Part shown: in pieces, positions 7,594 to 16,922 of the stretch
How positions within the stretch are numbered: position 1 is the stretch's first letter
Layout of the letters: every line of letters starts with the position of its first letter
DNA from: JACIWB01 sp038818725
GTDB taxonomy: Archaea; Thermoplasmatota; E2; UBA202; JdFR-43
NCBI GenBank assembly: GCA_038818725.1
Contig: JAWAYL010000013.1
Coordinates: 1 to 26,891 of the forward strand
Reading direction: 5' to 3'
Length of the DNA stretch: 26,891 nucleotides
Notes under the pieces: generated by a model
Databases searched by the model: none
Seen by the model: the letters and a program-made list of their open reading frames with translations, nothing else
Told to the model about the DNA's origin: nothing
Position numbers and translations under genes: made by a program

Positions 7594-8817
7594 ATGGAAG
7601 AACGAAGCAGGAAATATTTGATTTACCTTGTGATTTTGATGGGTTCTATTGCACTTCTTGACTGGTACCTATCAACAGCTATAGCGGTTGCTCTCCCGCA
7701 CTTGCTTGAAGAATATTTAATAAAGGATTTTGAATTTTCAATGTGGGAAGCATTATATCTTCTCCCTACTTTGTTCATCTTTTTGCTTAATGGGCTAAAT
7801 GATATAATAGGAAGAAAATTGTCAATTCTGCTTTTAATTTTAATGATGGGGCTTCCATCAATTGCCATTTTTTATTTCGCAAACTCTTTCCATTTATTCA
7901 TGATTTTCTATGCAATTATAAACTTCGCTCTTGTTTCCAACATGTGGACAATACCAGTTGAGGAAGAGGCGCCAGCGAGCTCGAGGGGAAAATTAATGGG
8001 TATCGTGTATAGCATTAGCTTGATTCCGCTGGCGCCAATTGCATCATTTATAATAATTCCAAGGTTTGGATGGAAAGGAATATATGCTTTTGCCTTCATT
8101 TTTATGCTCTTAATTATTTTTGGATGGTTTTTCATGAAAGAAACGAAGAGATATGAGAAAATAAAAGAGGAAAGAAAAAAGGGAATAAGAAAAAAACATT
8201 TCTATGGAGTGGGGATAATAAGAAAAAATGATTTTAGATATATAGCCATAGGAACAGCAATATGGTTCTGCTGGCTTGCGGTTTCATTTCATTTAAAATA
8301 CGTTGGACATTATTTGCAGGATATAAAGGGTTATTCTCAAAATATTTTTCTGCTTGTTTTCTTAATCGCTCAAATTCTATGCATATTCGCTGGATTTCTT
8401 GCAGGATGGATGATGGATAAAGTAGGGAGGGGAAAAACTCTTGCTTTCAGTTGCATTGCTGTCGCAACTCTTTTGATTTTAATAGATTTCTCGCCAGGAA
8501 ATCTTGTGCTTGCAATATTTCCTATAACTTATTTCTTTTTCATGTTCATGTATACCTGGATAATAGTTTATTTGCCAGAAATATTTCCAACAGAGATAAG
8601 GGGTTCATGCCTTGGCTGGACAACAACAGCAGCACGCCCTTCATACATTATTGTGCCTCTTATAATATCTGGCTTGCTAAGAATTTTAACTGATATGAAA
8701 TTTTTCTGGACATTTACCGCCCTATACCCATTAATTGCATTTCTTATTGTGGTTTTCACAAAACCTTATGAAACAAAGAAAAAAGAGCTTGAAGAAATTG
8801 AAGTAGAAAGAAGTTAA
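7594..8817 (+). CDS. MFS transporter, sugar/metabolite-porter-like
   Basis: A 407-aa membrane transporter of the major facilitator superfamily with about 12 hydrophobic helices. The loop motif between helices 2 and 3 is NDIIGRK, repeated in the second half as GWMMDKVGRGK, the two half-molecule signatures of the MFS. YLPEIFPTEIRG, after a late helix, matches the FPTE-RG motif of the sugar/organic-acid porter branch. A charged central loop (ETKRYEKIKEERKKGIRKK) separates the halves, and a short acidic cytoplasmic tail ends the protein. Acidic residues Glu140-142 (VEEEAPASSRG) follow helix 4. The substrate cannot be predicted. Its stop overlaps the convergent peptidase gene by 4 nt. Confidence 0.93.
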   Translation: MEERSRKYLIYLVILMGSIALLDWYLSTAIAVALPHLLEEYLIKDFEFSMWEALYLLPTLFIFLLNGLNDIIGRKLSILLLILMMGLPSIAIFYFANSFHLFMIFYAIINFALVSNMWTIPVEEEAPASSRGKLMGIVYSISLIPLAPIASFIIIPRFGWKGIYAFAFIFMLLIIFGWFFMKETKRYEKIKEERKKGIRKKHFYGVGIIRKNDFRYIAIGTAIWFCWLAVSFHLKYVGHYLQDIKGYSQNIFLLVFLIAQILCIFAGFLAGWMMDKVGRGKTLAFSCIAVATLLILIDFSPGNLVLAIFPITYFFFMFMYTWIIVYLPEIFPTEIRGSCLGWTTTAARPSYIIVPLIISGLLRILTDMKFFWTFTALYPLIAFLIVVFTKPYETKKKELEEIEVERS

Positions 8818-9680
8818 ATTCTGCAAAAGCTCTCTTTCTCATTTTTAAAAGCTATCGCCATATGCGGCGTGTTAAAACTGAAGCCATATTCCCCTCTAAC
8901 ATTCATTGCTATTATTCCTCCAAATCCATTTTCAAATTTTGCCAAATTTTTTACTCCTTCCCTGCAAGCATAAAAAACATCATATCCTTTTTCAATTAAA
9001 TCACAAACATTTTTTGCAAGCATTGCCCTTAAAATCGCTTCTCCATAGCCAGTAGAAGATGCGGCAGCAAAAGGAGTTGCATATGCCCCTGCTCCTGGAA
9101 TTGGTGCATCTCCAACCCTTCCTCTTTTTTTCAATGGTGTTCCTCCTGTTGAAGTAGCAGAGGCAATATTTCCATATGCATCAACCGCAACGCATCCGAC
9201 GGTAGAAAAAGCAATTGAGGGCTTTGAATTATTACTTTTCATTTCCTTCCATCTTCTTATTTCTCTTTCAGTTATTAAAATTTTATTTTCAATTAGTTCA
9301 AATCCTTTATCGCTCGCATATTTTTCAGCTCCATCTCCTACTAATATAGAAAAATTCTCCTCTTCACATATTAACTTTGCAATTCTTACAGGATTTTTTA
9401 TTCTCTTTACAGCACATACTGAGCCAAATCTTCTATTTTTACCGTCAAAAACAATAGCATCAAGCTCAACTTCTCCATCTTCATTTAAAAATGAGCCAAT
9501 GCCCGCATCAAATGTTTCATCATCTTCCATATATGCAATTGCTTCAACAACCGCTTTTAAAGCATCTTCATTTAAATAATCATATCCAATCTCAACAGCT
9601 TTTTTGCATCCCTTAATATGTGCTGATTGCAATTCTTTTGGTATATTCCACGCACCACCGTGAACAATTATCCCTTTCAT
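8814..9680 (-). CDS. Isoaspartyl peptidase / plant-type L-asparaginase (Ntn hydrolase)
   Basis: A 288-aa precursor of the Thr-type Ntn hydrolases that hydrolyse asparagine and beta-aspartyl dipeptides. It should cleave itself before Thr160 in the motif FSTVGCVAVD, giving alpha and beta chains with Thr160 as the nucleophile. Supporting motifs are IIVHGGAWN at the start, FDAGIGS and ELDAIVFDG in the alpha chain, and TSTGG, GRVGDAPIPGAG and STGYGEA in the beta chain. The length is normal for the family. It is the last gene of an operon: its ATG overlaps the DRTGG gene's stop (ATGA). It may recycle damaged or dietary peptides for the fermentation carried out by its operon partners, which is inference. 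Confidence 0.95.
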   Translation of the reverse strand: MKGIIVHGGAWNIPKELQSAHIKGCKKAVEIGYDYLNEDALKAVVEAIAYMEDDETFDAGIGSFLNEDGEVELDAIVFDGKNRRFGSVCAVKRIKNPVRIAKLICEEENFSILVGDGAEKYASDKGFELIENKILITEREIRRWKEMKSNNSKPSIAFSTVGCVAVDAYGNIASATSTGGTPLKKRGRVGDAPIPGAGAYATPFAAASSTGYGEAILRAMLAKNVCDLIEKGYDVFYACREGVKNLAKFENGFGGIIAMNVRGEYGFSFNTPHMAIAFKNEKESFCRI

Positions 9681-10684
9681 GAAATTAATTCATCAATCAA
9701 AAGATGTTTTTTTCCTAATTTTTCAATTTTTTCAATTTTCTCTTTTTCATCTGGAAGAATTGAAGGTTGCAAAGCATCAACCATTTTTGCAACAGTATAT
9801 GTATCCTGCCTAACTGAAAGAAGAGGAATTTCCTTTTCATTTGCTTTAGCAATTATTGTCGCAGGAGGAATTATATTGTTTGTGAGCAAAATGCAGGAAG
9901 TATCTTCTTCAAGACAAGCGGTTATAACATCTGTTCTATCTCCTCCAGTAATTATAAGTTTTTTACTTTTTCCAAAATCTGGGTGCCTCTTTATTTCAGG
10001 AGCGGAAAGAGCAGCTATAAAAACATTTTCAATTTCTTTGCCGAGCCCGCCTTCGCCTGCCACAACCTTTGCAAAAATTTTTTCAACAAGATAGCTAACT
10101 CTTATTTTCTTAAGTTCTTCAATGTAAGGGAGATATCCAAAAAACTTCATTTTTCTTTTCAAAATTTCTTTTTCAATCTCTTCAACATTTTCCCTTACTT
10201 TATTAATTATTATTCCTGATTTTTTAGCAATTTTTTCTACATAGCATAATTTATCAAGTATTTCATAATAATCGCCAGACAAAACAAAAATAAGAGAAGC
10301 GTTGACCATTGAAGCTAAAGAAAGAGCATCCATTCCAATAAATGCTCCATCCCATATATATTCTCCCCCCTCTATCATGAAAAATTCTTTTCCATCAGAT
10401 AATTTTTCATATCTTTTCATGAATTCTTTCTTTACATCTGGATAAAAATGTAATATTTTTGAATGATGCAGTCCAAGACACATTTCCTCAATGCTATAAT
10501 CGATGTCGAAAATTTCTTTAAATAGCAAGGTATCGTAATCAACAATTTTTTTTTCTTTATGAACTGGATTGCTTCCTATCGGTTTCATATATCCTATTTT
10601 TTTATTCACGCATTTTCCTATCGCTATTTCAACAACACTCTTTCCAGATTTTTTATCCAGCGAAGATATAACAATTTTTTTCAT
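9677..10684 (-). CDS. P-loop (BioD-like) + DRTGG domain protein, like the N-terminus of phosphotransacetylase
   Basis: A 335-aa stand-alone protein of COG0857 type. The N-terminal AAA_26/BioD-like domain has a P-loop SLDKKSGKS (Lys15, Ser16) and FMIEGGEYIWDGAF as the later nucleotide-site motif. The C-terminal DRTGG domain (about 205-315) carries ITGGDRTDVI and LSVRQDTYTVA. In bacteria the same pair of domains forms the regulatory N-terminal half of long Pta proteins; the catalytic Pta part is absent here. Its ATG overlaps the fused acyl-CoA synthetase stop (ATGA) and its own stop overlaps the peptidase start. A regulator of acyl-CoA flux through the neighbouring synthetase is a reasonable but untested idea. 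Confidence 0.9.
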   Translation of the reverse strand: MKKIVISSLDKKSGKSVVEIAIGKCVNKKIGYMKPIGSNPVHKEKKIVDYDTLLFKEIFDIDYSIEEMCLGLHHSKILHFYPDVKKEFMKRYEKLSDGKEFFMIEGGEYIWDGAFIGMDALSLASMVNASLIFVLSGDYYEILDKLCYVEKIAKKSGIIINKVRENVEEIEKEILKRKMKFFGYLPYIEELKKIRVSYLVEKIFAKVVAGEGGLGKEIENVFIAALSAPEIKRHPDFGKSKKLIITGGDRTDVITACLEEDTSCILLTNNIIPPATIIAKANEKEIPLLSVRQDTYTVAKMVDALQPSILPDEKEKIEKIEKLGKKHLLIDELIS

Positions 10685-12759
10685 TTTTTCACCTTTATGC
10701 TTATTCTTGCATCAACTACTTTTACACCTTTTTCATATACCATTAAAGGATTTATATCTAACTCTTGAATTTCATCAAATTTTGTGACAAGCAAACCTAT
10801 TTTATAAATTACATCTACTAAGCTTTCTATATCTTTTCTTTTTTCTCCTCTAACTCCTTCAAGAAGAGGATATGATTCTATTTCCTTTATCATTTTTCTT
10901 ATTTCATTTTTTGATGCAGGAGCGATTCTGAAAGAAACATCTTTCATTACTTCTACATAAACTCCTCCCAACCCAAACATTATAACTTTTCCAAATGAAT
11001 CATCTGTTGTGGCTCCTATTATTGTTTCAACACCTTTCTCAACCATTTTTACTATTTCAACTCCTCTTATTCTTGCCTTAGGAGCATTTCTTTTGCAGTT
11101 TTCCATTATTGCTTCATATGCCTCCGCCACCTCCTTTTCATCATCTATATTTAGCACCACCCCCCCAACATCAGTTTTATGAATTATATCTTCAGAAATT
11201 ATTTTCATTGCAACTGGATAACCTATTTTATTTGCATGACTTATTGCTTCTTCAATATTCTTTGCAACTGCAAAAGGCGGAACATCTATATTAAGGCACG
11301 AAATTATTTCTTTTGCCTCATCTGATAGCAACTTATCTCTTCCTTCTCTTATCGCATTATCTATTATTTCTCTTATTTTTCTTTCATTCATTTCAATTTC
11401 ATCAAATTTGCTTTCTTCTTGCTCCTCACAAACCTTATATAAGGCATATAATGATGAAACAGCATCTTCTACATCACTAAAAGCTGGAATGCCTCGCATA
11501 TTTAAAGATTTAATTACATCACTTGCTCCTTTTCCACCAAATATAACGTAAAGAGCTGGCTTATTATATTTTGGATGTGTTTCAATTATTGCCTTCTCTA
11601 TTTCCTGCGGGCTAAGATCACCTGCTTCACAATAAAGAGCTAATATGGAATGAATGCTCTCTTCCTGGAATGCTCTTTCAAGCGCTTTTTTATAGTCATC
11701 CCCCCTGGCTTGACCAGTAACATCAACAGGATTTTTATATGAGCCAAAAGACGGTATAACATCCTGAAAAGTTTTTCTAAGCACTTCCATATCATCAAAA
11801 AGATGAAGACCATATTTTTCACATGCATCAGCAGCTATAACTCCAAGCCCTCCTCCATTTGTAACAATAACCACATTTTTCCCAGATGGTTCAGGAGAAA
11901 GTGCAATAGTTGTAACCCAGTTAAGTCCATCCTCAAGGCTTTCCGCCCGCAAAACGCCAGCTTGGCGGAAGGCTGCGCTGAAGATGGCATCGCTTCCAGC
12001 AAGCGAGCCTGTGTGGCTTGCAACAGCTCTTGCACCTGCTTTACTTTTTCCTGATTTCAGGACAATTATTTTCTTCTCTTTTGGTCTTTTTGAGAGGAGA
12101 TTTAAAAACTCAAGTCCGTTTTTCATCCCTTCAATGTAGAGAAATATTACTTTTGTCAAGCTGTCATTGAAGAGATAGGAAAGTATATCCACTTCATCTA
12201 TATCAGATTTATTTCCTAGTGAGACTATTGCTGACAAACCCATGTTTTCTTCAGCTGTTTTTCCAATCATTGCAATTCCTAAAGCCCCAGATTGAGTTAC
12301 AATTGCTATATTTCCTTTCTTTATTTCCGCTGGTCCAAACGTTGCATTTATTGGTGCAATTCCTGAATATATTCCAAATACATTTGGACCAAGAATGCGC
12401 ATTCCATATTTTTTTGCTTTTTCAACTAAAATTTTTTCTCCTTCAATGTTTCCAATTTCTGAAAAACCAGATGTTATAACGACTGCAAACTTTGATTTTT
12501 TTGCAACATCTTCAATTATATTTACTGCAACATTTGCTGGAACAACTATTAATGCTAAATCAATTTCATCATTTATTTCATTTATGCTTCTATAAACCTT
12601 TAAGCCAAAAAGCTCGCCACCATTTGGATTTATAGGATATATCTTTCCTTTATATCCAGATAAAATTATATTCCTCAAAACAGTATGCCCTATCTTGCCT
12701 TCATGATGTGAAGCTCCAACAATTGCAACACTTCTTGGATTGAATAGCAAATCAAGCAC
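10681..12759 (-). CDS. ADP-forming acetyl/acyl-CoA synthetase, fused alpha-beta
   Basis: A 692-aa fusion of both subunits of the archaeal acyl-CoA synthetase, which makes ATP while releasing acetate or another acid from its CoA ester. The alpha part has the CoA-binding Rossmann domain (NPRSVAIVGAS, residues 7-17), ligase domains with TQSGALG near 155, and the phosphorylated-histidine motif SHTGSLAGSD (His249). The beta part (about 460-692) is ATP-grasp with IIHKTDVGG (His527), MFGLGGVYVEV and ELDINPLMVYEKG. The start codon is GTG at 12759, with a TATA box 18-29 nt upstream and no leader. It heads the operon with the DRTGG protein and the isoaspartyl peptidase. Confidence 0.96.
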   Translation of the reverse strand: MLDLLFNPRSVAIVGASHHEGKIGHTVLRNIILSGYKGKIYPINPNGGELFGLKVYRSINEINDEIDLALIVVPANVAVNIIEDVAKKSKFAVVITSGFSEIGNIEGEKILVEKAKKYGMRILGPNVFGIYSGIAPINATFGPAEIKKGNIAIVTQSGALGIAMIGKTAEENMGLSAIVSLGNKSDIDEVDILSYLFNDSLTKVIFLYIEGMKNGLEFLNLLSKRPKEKKIIVLKSGKSKAGARAVASHTGSLAGSDAIFSAAFRQAGVLRAESLEDGLNWVTTIALSPEPSGKNVVIVTNGGGLGVIAADACEKYGLHLFDDMEVLRKTFQDVIPSFGSYKNPVDVTGQARGDDYKKALERAFQEESIHSILALYCEAGDLSPQEIEKAIIETHPKYNKPALYVIFGGKGASDVIKSLNMRGIPAFSDVEDAVSSLYALYKVCEEQEESKFDEIEMNERKIREIIDNAIREGRDKLLSDEAKEIISCLNIDVPPFAVAKNIEEAISHANKIGYPVAMKIISEDIIHKTDVGGVVLNIDDEKEVAEAYEAIMENCKRNAPKARIRGVEIVKMVEKGVETIIGATTDDSFGKVIMFGLGGVYVEVMKDVSFRIAPASKNEIRKMIKEIESYPLLEGVRGEKRKDIESLVDVIYKIGLLVTKFDEIQELDINPLMVYEKGVKVVDARISIKVKK

Positions 12760-12776
12760 AAGTGTATAGCATATCC

Positions 12777-12788
12777 CTTATATATTTT
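12777..12788 (-). promoter_or_regulatory. TATA box for the fused acyl-CoA synthetase operon
   Basis: AAAATATATAAG on the minus strand lies 18-29 nt before the GTG start at 12759, in the 47-nt spacer after leuS. There is no ribosome-binding site, so a leaderless message is likely. Confidence 0.65.
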
Positions 12789-12806
12789 TTGAAGCAAAAT
12801 CCAATT

Positions 12807-15542
12807 TTATTCTATATAAATAGCTGGCCTATATGGCATTGCATCTTTCCTTTTTTCTTTCAATTCATCTTCTCTATATATCTCTACTTTCGCATTCAGC
12901 TCTTTTTCAATAAAATCCTTTGCATTCTCAAAATAATTTTTTTCATCTATGTAAAAAAATTCTTCCTTTTTTACTTCTTCAGCAATTTTTGATATAAACT
13001 TGCTTGCTTCTCTCATATCTATGCCCATTTCTTTTGCTTTTTCAAACAATTTTTTAATATCAAATTTTCCTTCTCTTTTAATTTCTGTTGCAATTTCTGC
13101 AATTTTCCATTTCCATTCCGAAGCAACATAAATATATATTTTTTCTCCTTTAATTCCAGTAACCTTCCTTATTTCTTCTATATCCTCAATTGTTTTTATT
13201 AGCACTTCTTCCGCTTTTATTATCTTTTCATCAATTTCTCCATATTGAGGAAAATTCTCAAGCGAAACCAATCCGTTGCTAACTTTTTCCCACATTTCCT
13301 CCGCTATATGGGGCGTAAATGGTGCCATCATTGCAATCCATTTCTTCAAAAATTTGATTATGCTTGCTTCTCCTTCCCTTTTAACATACCAGCTAAAAAT
13401 GCTTGGTATATCAAAAAATATTATCATCGATGCCTTTCTCAAATCAAATTCATTCATTGCATCCATGGCTTCTTTCAATTTTTTATTAAAAGCGGATTCA
13501 AGCCATCTATCAACTTCTTTTTCTTTTCCATTCAAATTAATTAGCTCATTGAATTGCTGATACAATTTTATTATCCTTCTTTTATATTGCTCAACAGTGC
13601 TTGATTGCCATTCCAAATCTACAAAAGGTGAGCTAGCATTTGCATAATAAAGGCGCATTGCATCAACTCCATAAATTTTTGCTGCATCAGGAATTGGCTC
13701 CGCCCCTCCTTTTGATTTTGAAATTTTTCCCTGTTTTTGAGTAATCCACCAGTTCACAAATATGCCTTTGGGATAAAACTCTGGAGGAAATATTGCAACA
13801 TGATTCATTATAAAAACTGGAAAATGTACAGTTTTATGCTCCTTTCCTCCTAAATTTATATCAACTGGATACCAGTAAATGAAATCTTCCCTTATTTTTT
13901 TCCATATCTCATTTTTTTCCTTTCCTATGCCAAGAAAAACATAATCAAAAAATTCATCATTCATCTCTTCATTTCTTATTTTTCCTTCATTTACATATTT
14001 TGAAATTACATAATATGCAGGATATATTGTTGAATCAGATATTGGCTCAATAATCCATTTTTCATCAAAAGGAAAAGGCGTCCCAAGCCACGAGCCTTGC
14101 CTAACGCATGCCCTGTCATCGAACCAATCAAGAATTTTTGGAAGCTCTTCCTTATATTCAGCAGGATAAATATTCATATTTTTTACCCATTCTTTGCTTT
14201 TTTCAGTTAGCTCAAAATCGCTATATTTTATAAACCATTGCTCAGGTATATTTTTAATAACAACTTCTTCTCCACATCTGCATATAACTCTTTTTGAAAA
14301 TTCTCTCATTATTTCAGCATTTCCTGTGGAAAGCATTTCTTCCTTTATTTCTTCTTTTGCATCATTTATTTTTCTCCCTGCATAAGCCATGCAATTTTCA
14401 TTTAAAATTCCTTTATGAAACTCTTCCTTATATATTATTTCAGTTGCTTCATCAAGCTTTTCCTTTTCCATCTGATTTTTTATTCCCATTTTTTCAACAA
14501 TATCTTTTGCAGGAATATCATAGCCTTGTAAATCAATTATTTTAATTGGCTCAACTGGCATACCAACGTCAACCAACGCAATGTAGTCATAAGGTGCATG
14601 AGCTGGAACACTCATCACAACGCCTGTTGCAATATTTACATCAACAAAACTTGCATGTAAAATAGGAATTTCTCTACTTATTATAGGGGCAATGCATTTT
14701 TTACCAACAATTTCCTTTCCTTTTATTTCCCCGACTTTTTCAACATTTTCAAACTGAAAAGATAGCTTCTTAAAACCTTTTTCAGATAAAATCCATTCTT
14801 CTTTGCCTATTTTTGCAATTACATATTTTTCATCTCCATTTATCCACATATTTGTTACCCCAAAAATTGTTTCCGGTCGCAATGTTGCTGCTGGCAAAAT
14901 TTTTCCATCAAACTTAAATTTTATAACAACAAATTCAAGAATTTCAGCATCTCCTCCTTCAGATATATCTGTTTCTGATTTATCAACTGCAACTGGTCCG
15001 CAATTTGGGCAGAAAGGAGCAAAATGGGGCTTTTGCAATAGAAGATTTTTTTCCATTAACTTTTTGAACTGCCATTGAATAAATTTTTTATAGCCATCTG
15101 ATATTGTGTCCATAAGGCGAGTGTAATCAATTAAAAAACCAAATCTCTTCCAGTAATTTTCAACATATACATTGCTGAAATATTTAACTACTTCCTTTGC
15201 ATCAGAAAGTTTTTTTATCACTTCTTCAGGACAGCCATTCCTCCTTAAATACTCAATTGTTGCTTCATCATTTTTTGCAATTTTTTTGGCCAAGCTTACA
15301 GCCGGCAAGCCAGTAGCATGGAAGCCAGCAGGAAAAATTACATCATATCCCTGCATTTTTTTATATCTTGCTATTATATCTGCATATGTAAAGCCTCGCA
15401 TATGCCCAACATGCAGATAGCCAGAAATTCCAGGATATGCAAAATGGATAAAAAATTTCTTTCCTTTTTCCTTTCTTGCTTCATATATTTTTTCTTCATA
15501 CCATTTCTTCTGCCATTTCTTTTCTATTTCTTCAAAATCCAT
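12807..15542 (-). CDS. leuS: Leucyl-tRNA synthetase, archaeal type
   Basis: Charges tRNA-Leu with leucine; a class I synthetase of 911 residues, slightly short for the archaeal type. The HIGH motif is HVGH (44-47) and the KMSKS motif is KISKS (606-610). A zinc-knuckle-like CPNCG lies near 178 and CRCG near 421. The CP1 editing domain shows LRPETIFG (221-228) and SVPAHAPYDY (about 311-320), with the conserved Asp for hydrolysis of mischarged tRNA. The C-terminus ends in AMPYRPAIYIE, the archaeal LeuRS tail, so the gene is complete. The first ATG is at 15542; a TTG just before it (15545) is an unlikely start. The promoter box at 15561-15570 lies in the 30-nt gap to the hemerythrin gene. Confidence 0.97.
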   Translation of the reverse strand: MDFEEIEKKWQKKWYEEKIYEARKEKGKKFFIHFAYPGISGYLHVGHMRGFTYADIIARYKKMQGYDVIFPAGFHATGLPAVSLAKKIAKNDEATIEYLRRNGCPEEVIKKLSDAKEVVKYFSNVYVENYWKRFGFLIDYTRLMDTISDGYKKFIQWQFKKLMEKNLLLQKPHFAPFCPNCGPVAVDKSETDISEGGDAEILEFVVIKFKFDGKILPAATLRPETIFGVTNMWINGDEKYVIAKIGKEEWILSEKGFKKLSFQFENVEKVGEIKGKEIVGKKCIAPIISREIPILHASFVDVNIATGVVMSVPAHAPYDYIALVDVGMPVEPIKIIDLQGYDIPAKDIVEKMGIKNQMEKEKLDEATEIIYKEEFHKGILNENCMAYAGRKINDAKEEIKEEMLSTGNAEIMREFSKRVICRCGEEVVIKNIPEQWFIKYSDFELTEKSKEWVKNMNIYPAEYKEELPKILDWFDDRACVRQGSWLGTPFPFDEKWIIEPISDSTIYPAYYVISKYVNEGKIRNEEMNDEFFDYVFLGIGKEKNEIWKKIREDFIYWYPVDINLGGKEHKTVHFPVFIMNHVAIFPPEFYPKGIFVNWWITQKQGKISKSKGGAEPIPDAAKIYGVDAMRLYYANASSPFVDLEWQSSTVEQYKRRIIKLYQQFNELINLNGKEKEVDRWLESAFNKKLKEAMDAMNEFDLRKASMIIFFDIPSIFSWYVKREGEASIIKFLKKWIAMMAPFTPHIAEEMWEKVSNGLVSLENFPQYGEIDEKIIKAEEVLIKTIEDIEEIRKVTGIKGEKIYIYVASEWKWKIAEIATEIKREGKFDIKKLFEKAKEMGIDMREASKFISKIAEEVKKEEFFYIDEKNYFENAKDFIEKELNAKVEIYREDELKEKRKDAMPYRPAIYIE

Positions 15543-15560
15543 CAAAAAGGAAAAAGAGCG

Positions 15561-15570
15561 TATTATATAA
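15561..15570 (-). promoter_or_regulatory. TATA box for leuS
   Basis: TTATATAATA on the minus strand lies 19-28 nt before the leuS ATG, in the short gap downstream of the hemerythrin-PAS gene. It suggests leuS can be transcribed on its own. Confidence 0.6.
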
Positions 15571-15572
15571 TT

Positions 15573-16643
15573 TTATTCCCAATCAAGCAATCTTTTCTCT
15601 CCTTCTATTTTCTTTATATCAGTTATATCCTGAGTAACTTCTATTGTTCCAACATATTCTCCATCCTTTCTTACCGCAAAATATCTTATGAGTATTTTTC
15701 TCCCGTTCATATTAATCCAGAATTCAGCAACATCTCTTTTTCCCTTTTTGAATTCATCAAGTATTTTATTTACAATATGAACGCTCTTGCTTGGATGACA
15801 ATTCTGAACTTTTCTTCCAATTATGGCTTTTGTCCTAACAAAAATTCTATCCTTTGACTGATTGAAATACTTTACAGTATCATTTTTATCAACAAAAGTA
15901 ATATCAAAAGGAATTGTATTTAATATTGCCTCAATTTCCTCAGCTTTAATTTCGCCCGTCTCAAAATTTATAGCTCCTTCTTTAACTTCTTTTTTTATTT
16001 TAATGTCTATTTTCTCTGGCTCAAATGCAAAATATCCAATTTCATCAAACTGCTTCCTTATTTCCTTCCATTCTTCACTGCTTATCACATCAATTGCTGT
16101 AGGAAAAAGTATCTTATTCTCCTTATAAAAATGGCTTTTTACAAATTCTTCAAGCTCCTTAATTTTTTCTCTTTTCCCTTCAAATATTTCTTTTTTCATT
16201 CCTCTTATTTTTTCATGTTCCCTCCACATGATGGCGGGCGGCTCCACTATGCCATGCTTTTCTAAATAGGGGAAAAGGACATTTTCTTCCCTTAAATAGT
16301 GCTTTTCAGAATTTTTTAATAGCCCTATGTCTCCGTTTTTTATTGCTTCTTCAATTTTTTCATGCTCTTTTAGCAGAATTTTTACTGGATGCCAATCTGG
16401 AAGAGAAATTTCCTTTTCAATTTTTTCTTTAAAGAGGGAAAGATGTACATCACATAATTTATGAATTTCCTCTCTTGGAATTCCTTCATTTATTAATTCC
16501 TGTTCAACTTCAGCAATTTCACTTGCTTTTAAATCTTTCATAACTTCCTTTAGTTTATCTTTAACTTCTTCAATGTTTGCTCCTTCATGAATCTGCTTAA
16601 TTATGCTTTTCAAAATACCTTTTTTATCTCCAAATGCTTCCAT
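15573..16643 (-). CDS. DUF438-hemerythrin-PAS protein
   Basis: A 356-aa soluble protein of COG2461 type. The N-terminal DUF438 helical domain covers about residues 5-75. A hemerythrin-like domain follows (about 82-195), with its non-haem diiron ligands available in His85, His94, His115, Glu119, His143, His171 and Glu175 (HYLREENVLF and HFYKENKILF are the duplicated HxxxE motifs). A PAS domain spans about 235-345, with the characteristic NCHPSKSVHIV. Family members are thought to sense oxygen, NO or redox state, but no output domain such as a kinase is present. It lies 30 nt upstream of leuS on the same strand and has its own TATA box at 16661-16670. A link to LeuRS is not evident. Confidence 0.93.
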   Translation of the reverse strand: MEAFGDKKGILKSIIKQIHEGANIEEVKDKLKEVMKDLKASEIAEVEQELINEGIPREEIHKLCDVHLSLFKEKIEKEISLPDWHPVKILLKEHEKIEEAIKNGDIGLLKNSEKHYLREENVLFPYLEKHGIVEPPAIMWREHEKIRGMKKEIFEGKREKIKELEEFVKSHFYKENKILFPTAIDVISSEEWKEIRKQFDEIGYFAFEPEKIDIKIKKEVKEGAINFETGEIKAEEIEAILNTIPFDITFVDKNDTVKYFNQSKDRIFVRTKAIIGRKVQNCHPSKSVHIVNKILDEFKKGKRDVAEFWINMNGRKILIRYFAVRKDGEYVGTIEVTQDITDIKKIEGEKRLLDWE

Positions 16644-16660
16644 GAATTAAATTAAAAACA

Positions 16661-16670
16661 TATATAAATA
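16661..16670 (-). promoter_or_regulatory. TATA box for the hemerythrin-PAS gene
   Basis: TATTTATATA on the minus strand lies 18-27 nt before the ATG at 16643. No Shine-Dalgarno sequence intervenes. Confidence 0.65.
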
Positions 16671-16695
16671 TCTTGTAGTATTTCCGAAGGCAGGG

Positions 16696-16868
16696 GTGCT
16701 ACAACAATTATTAGAATGGACTGCATTGCAAAGAATGGGCTTAAGATATGAAAATGAAACATTTAGAAAAGCAATAGAGGTTAGTTCAGCATCCTTAAAG
16801 CAAGATTGAAAAGATTGGAAAGACGGCTAATTGCTTTCCTTTATAATCTGGAGATGAAAATTTGTTGA
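16696..16868 (+). pseudogene. Frameshifted relic resembling a transposase C-terminus
   Basis: The gap 16644-16922 has no intact gene. On the plus strand one frame reads VLQQLLEWTALQRM and GLRYENETFRKAIE and stops at 16809. After a shift of frame, 16785-16868 reads FSILKARLKRLERR and LIAFLYNLEMKIC, then stops. The charged RLKRLERRL followed by a hydrophobic FLYNLE end resembles the C-terminal region of DDE-type transposases, but no family is assigned. A similar phrase occurs in the 6590-6840 gap. No inverted repeats or target duplications were seen. Confidence 0.4.
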
Positions 16869-16922
16869 CATGCTCATCCGCTGATTCAAAAATGTTAAAT
16901 AGCACAAAATTCATTCTTGTTA

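Noticed and set aside
11803..12054. Plus-strand frames inside the fused acyl-CoA synthetase
   Set aside because: They are antisense to a well-conserved 692-aa enzyme and have no promoter, ribosome-binding site or recognisable motif.
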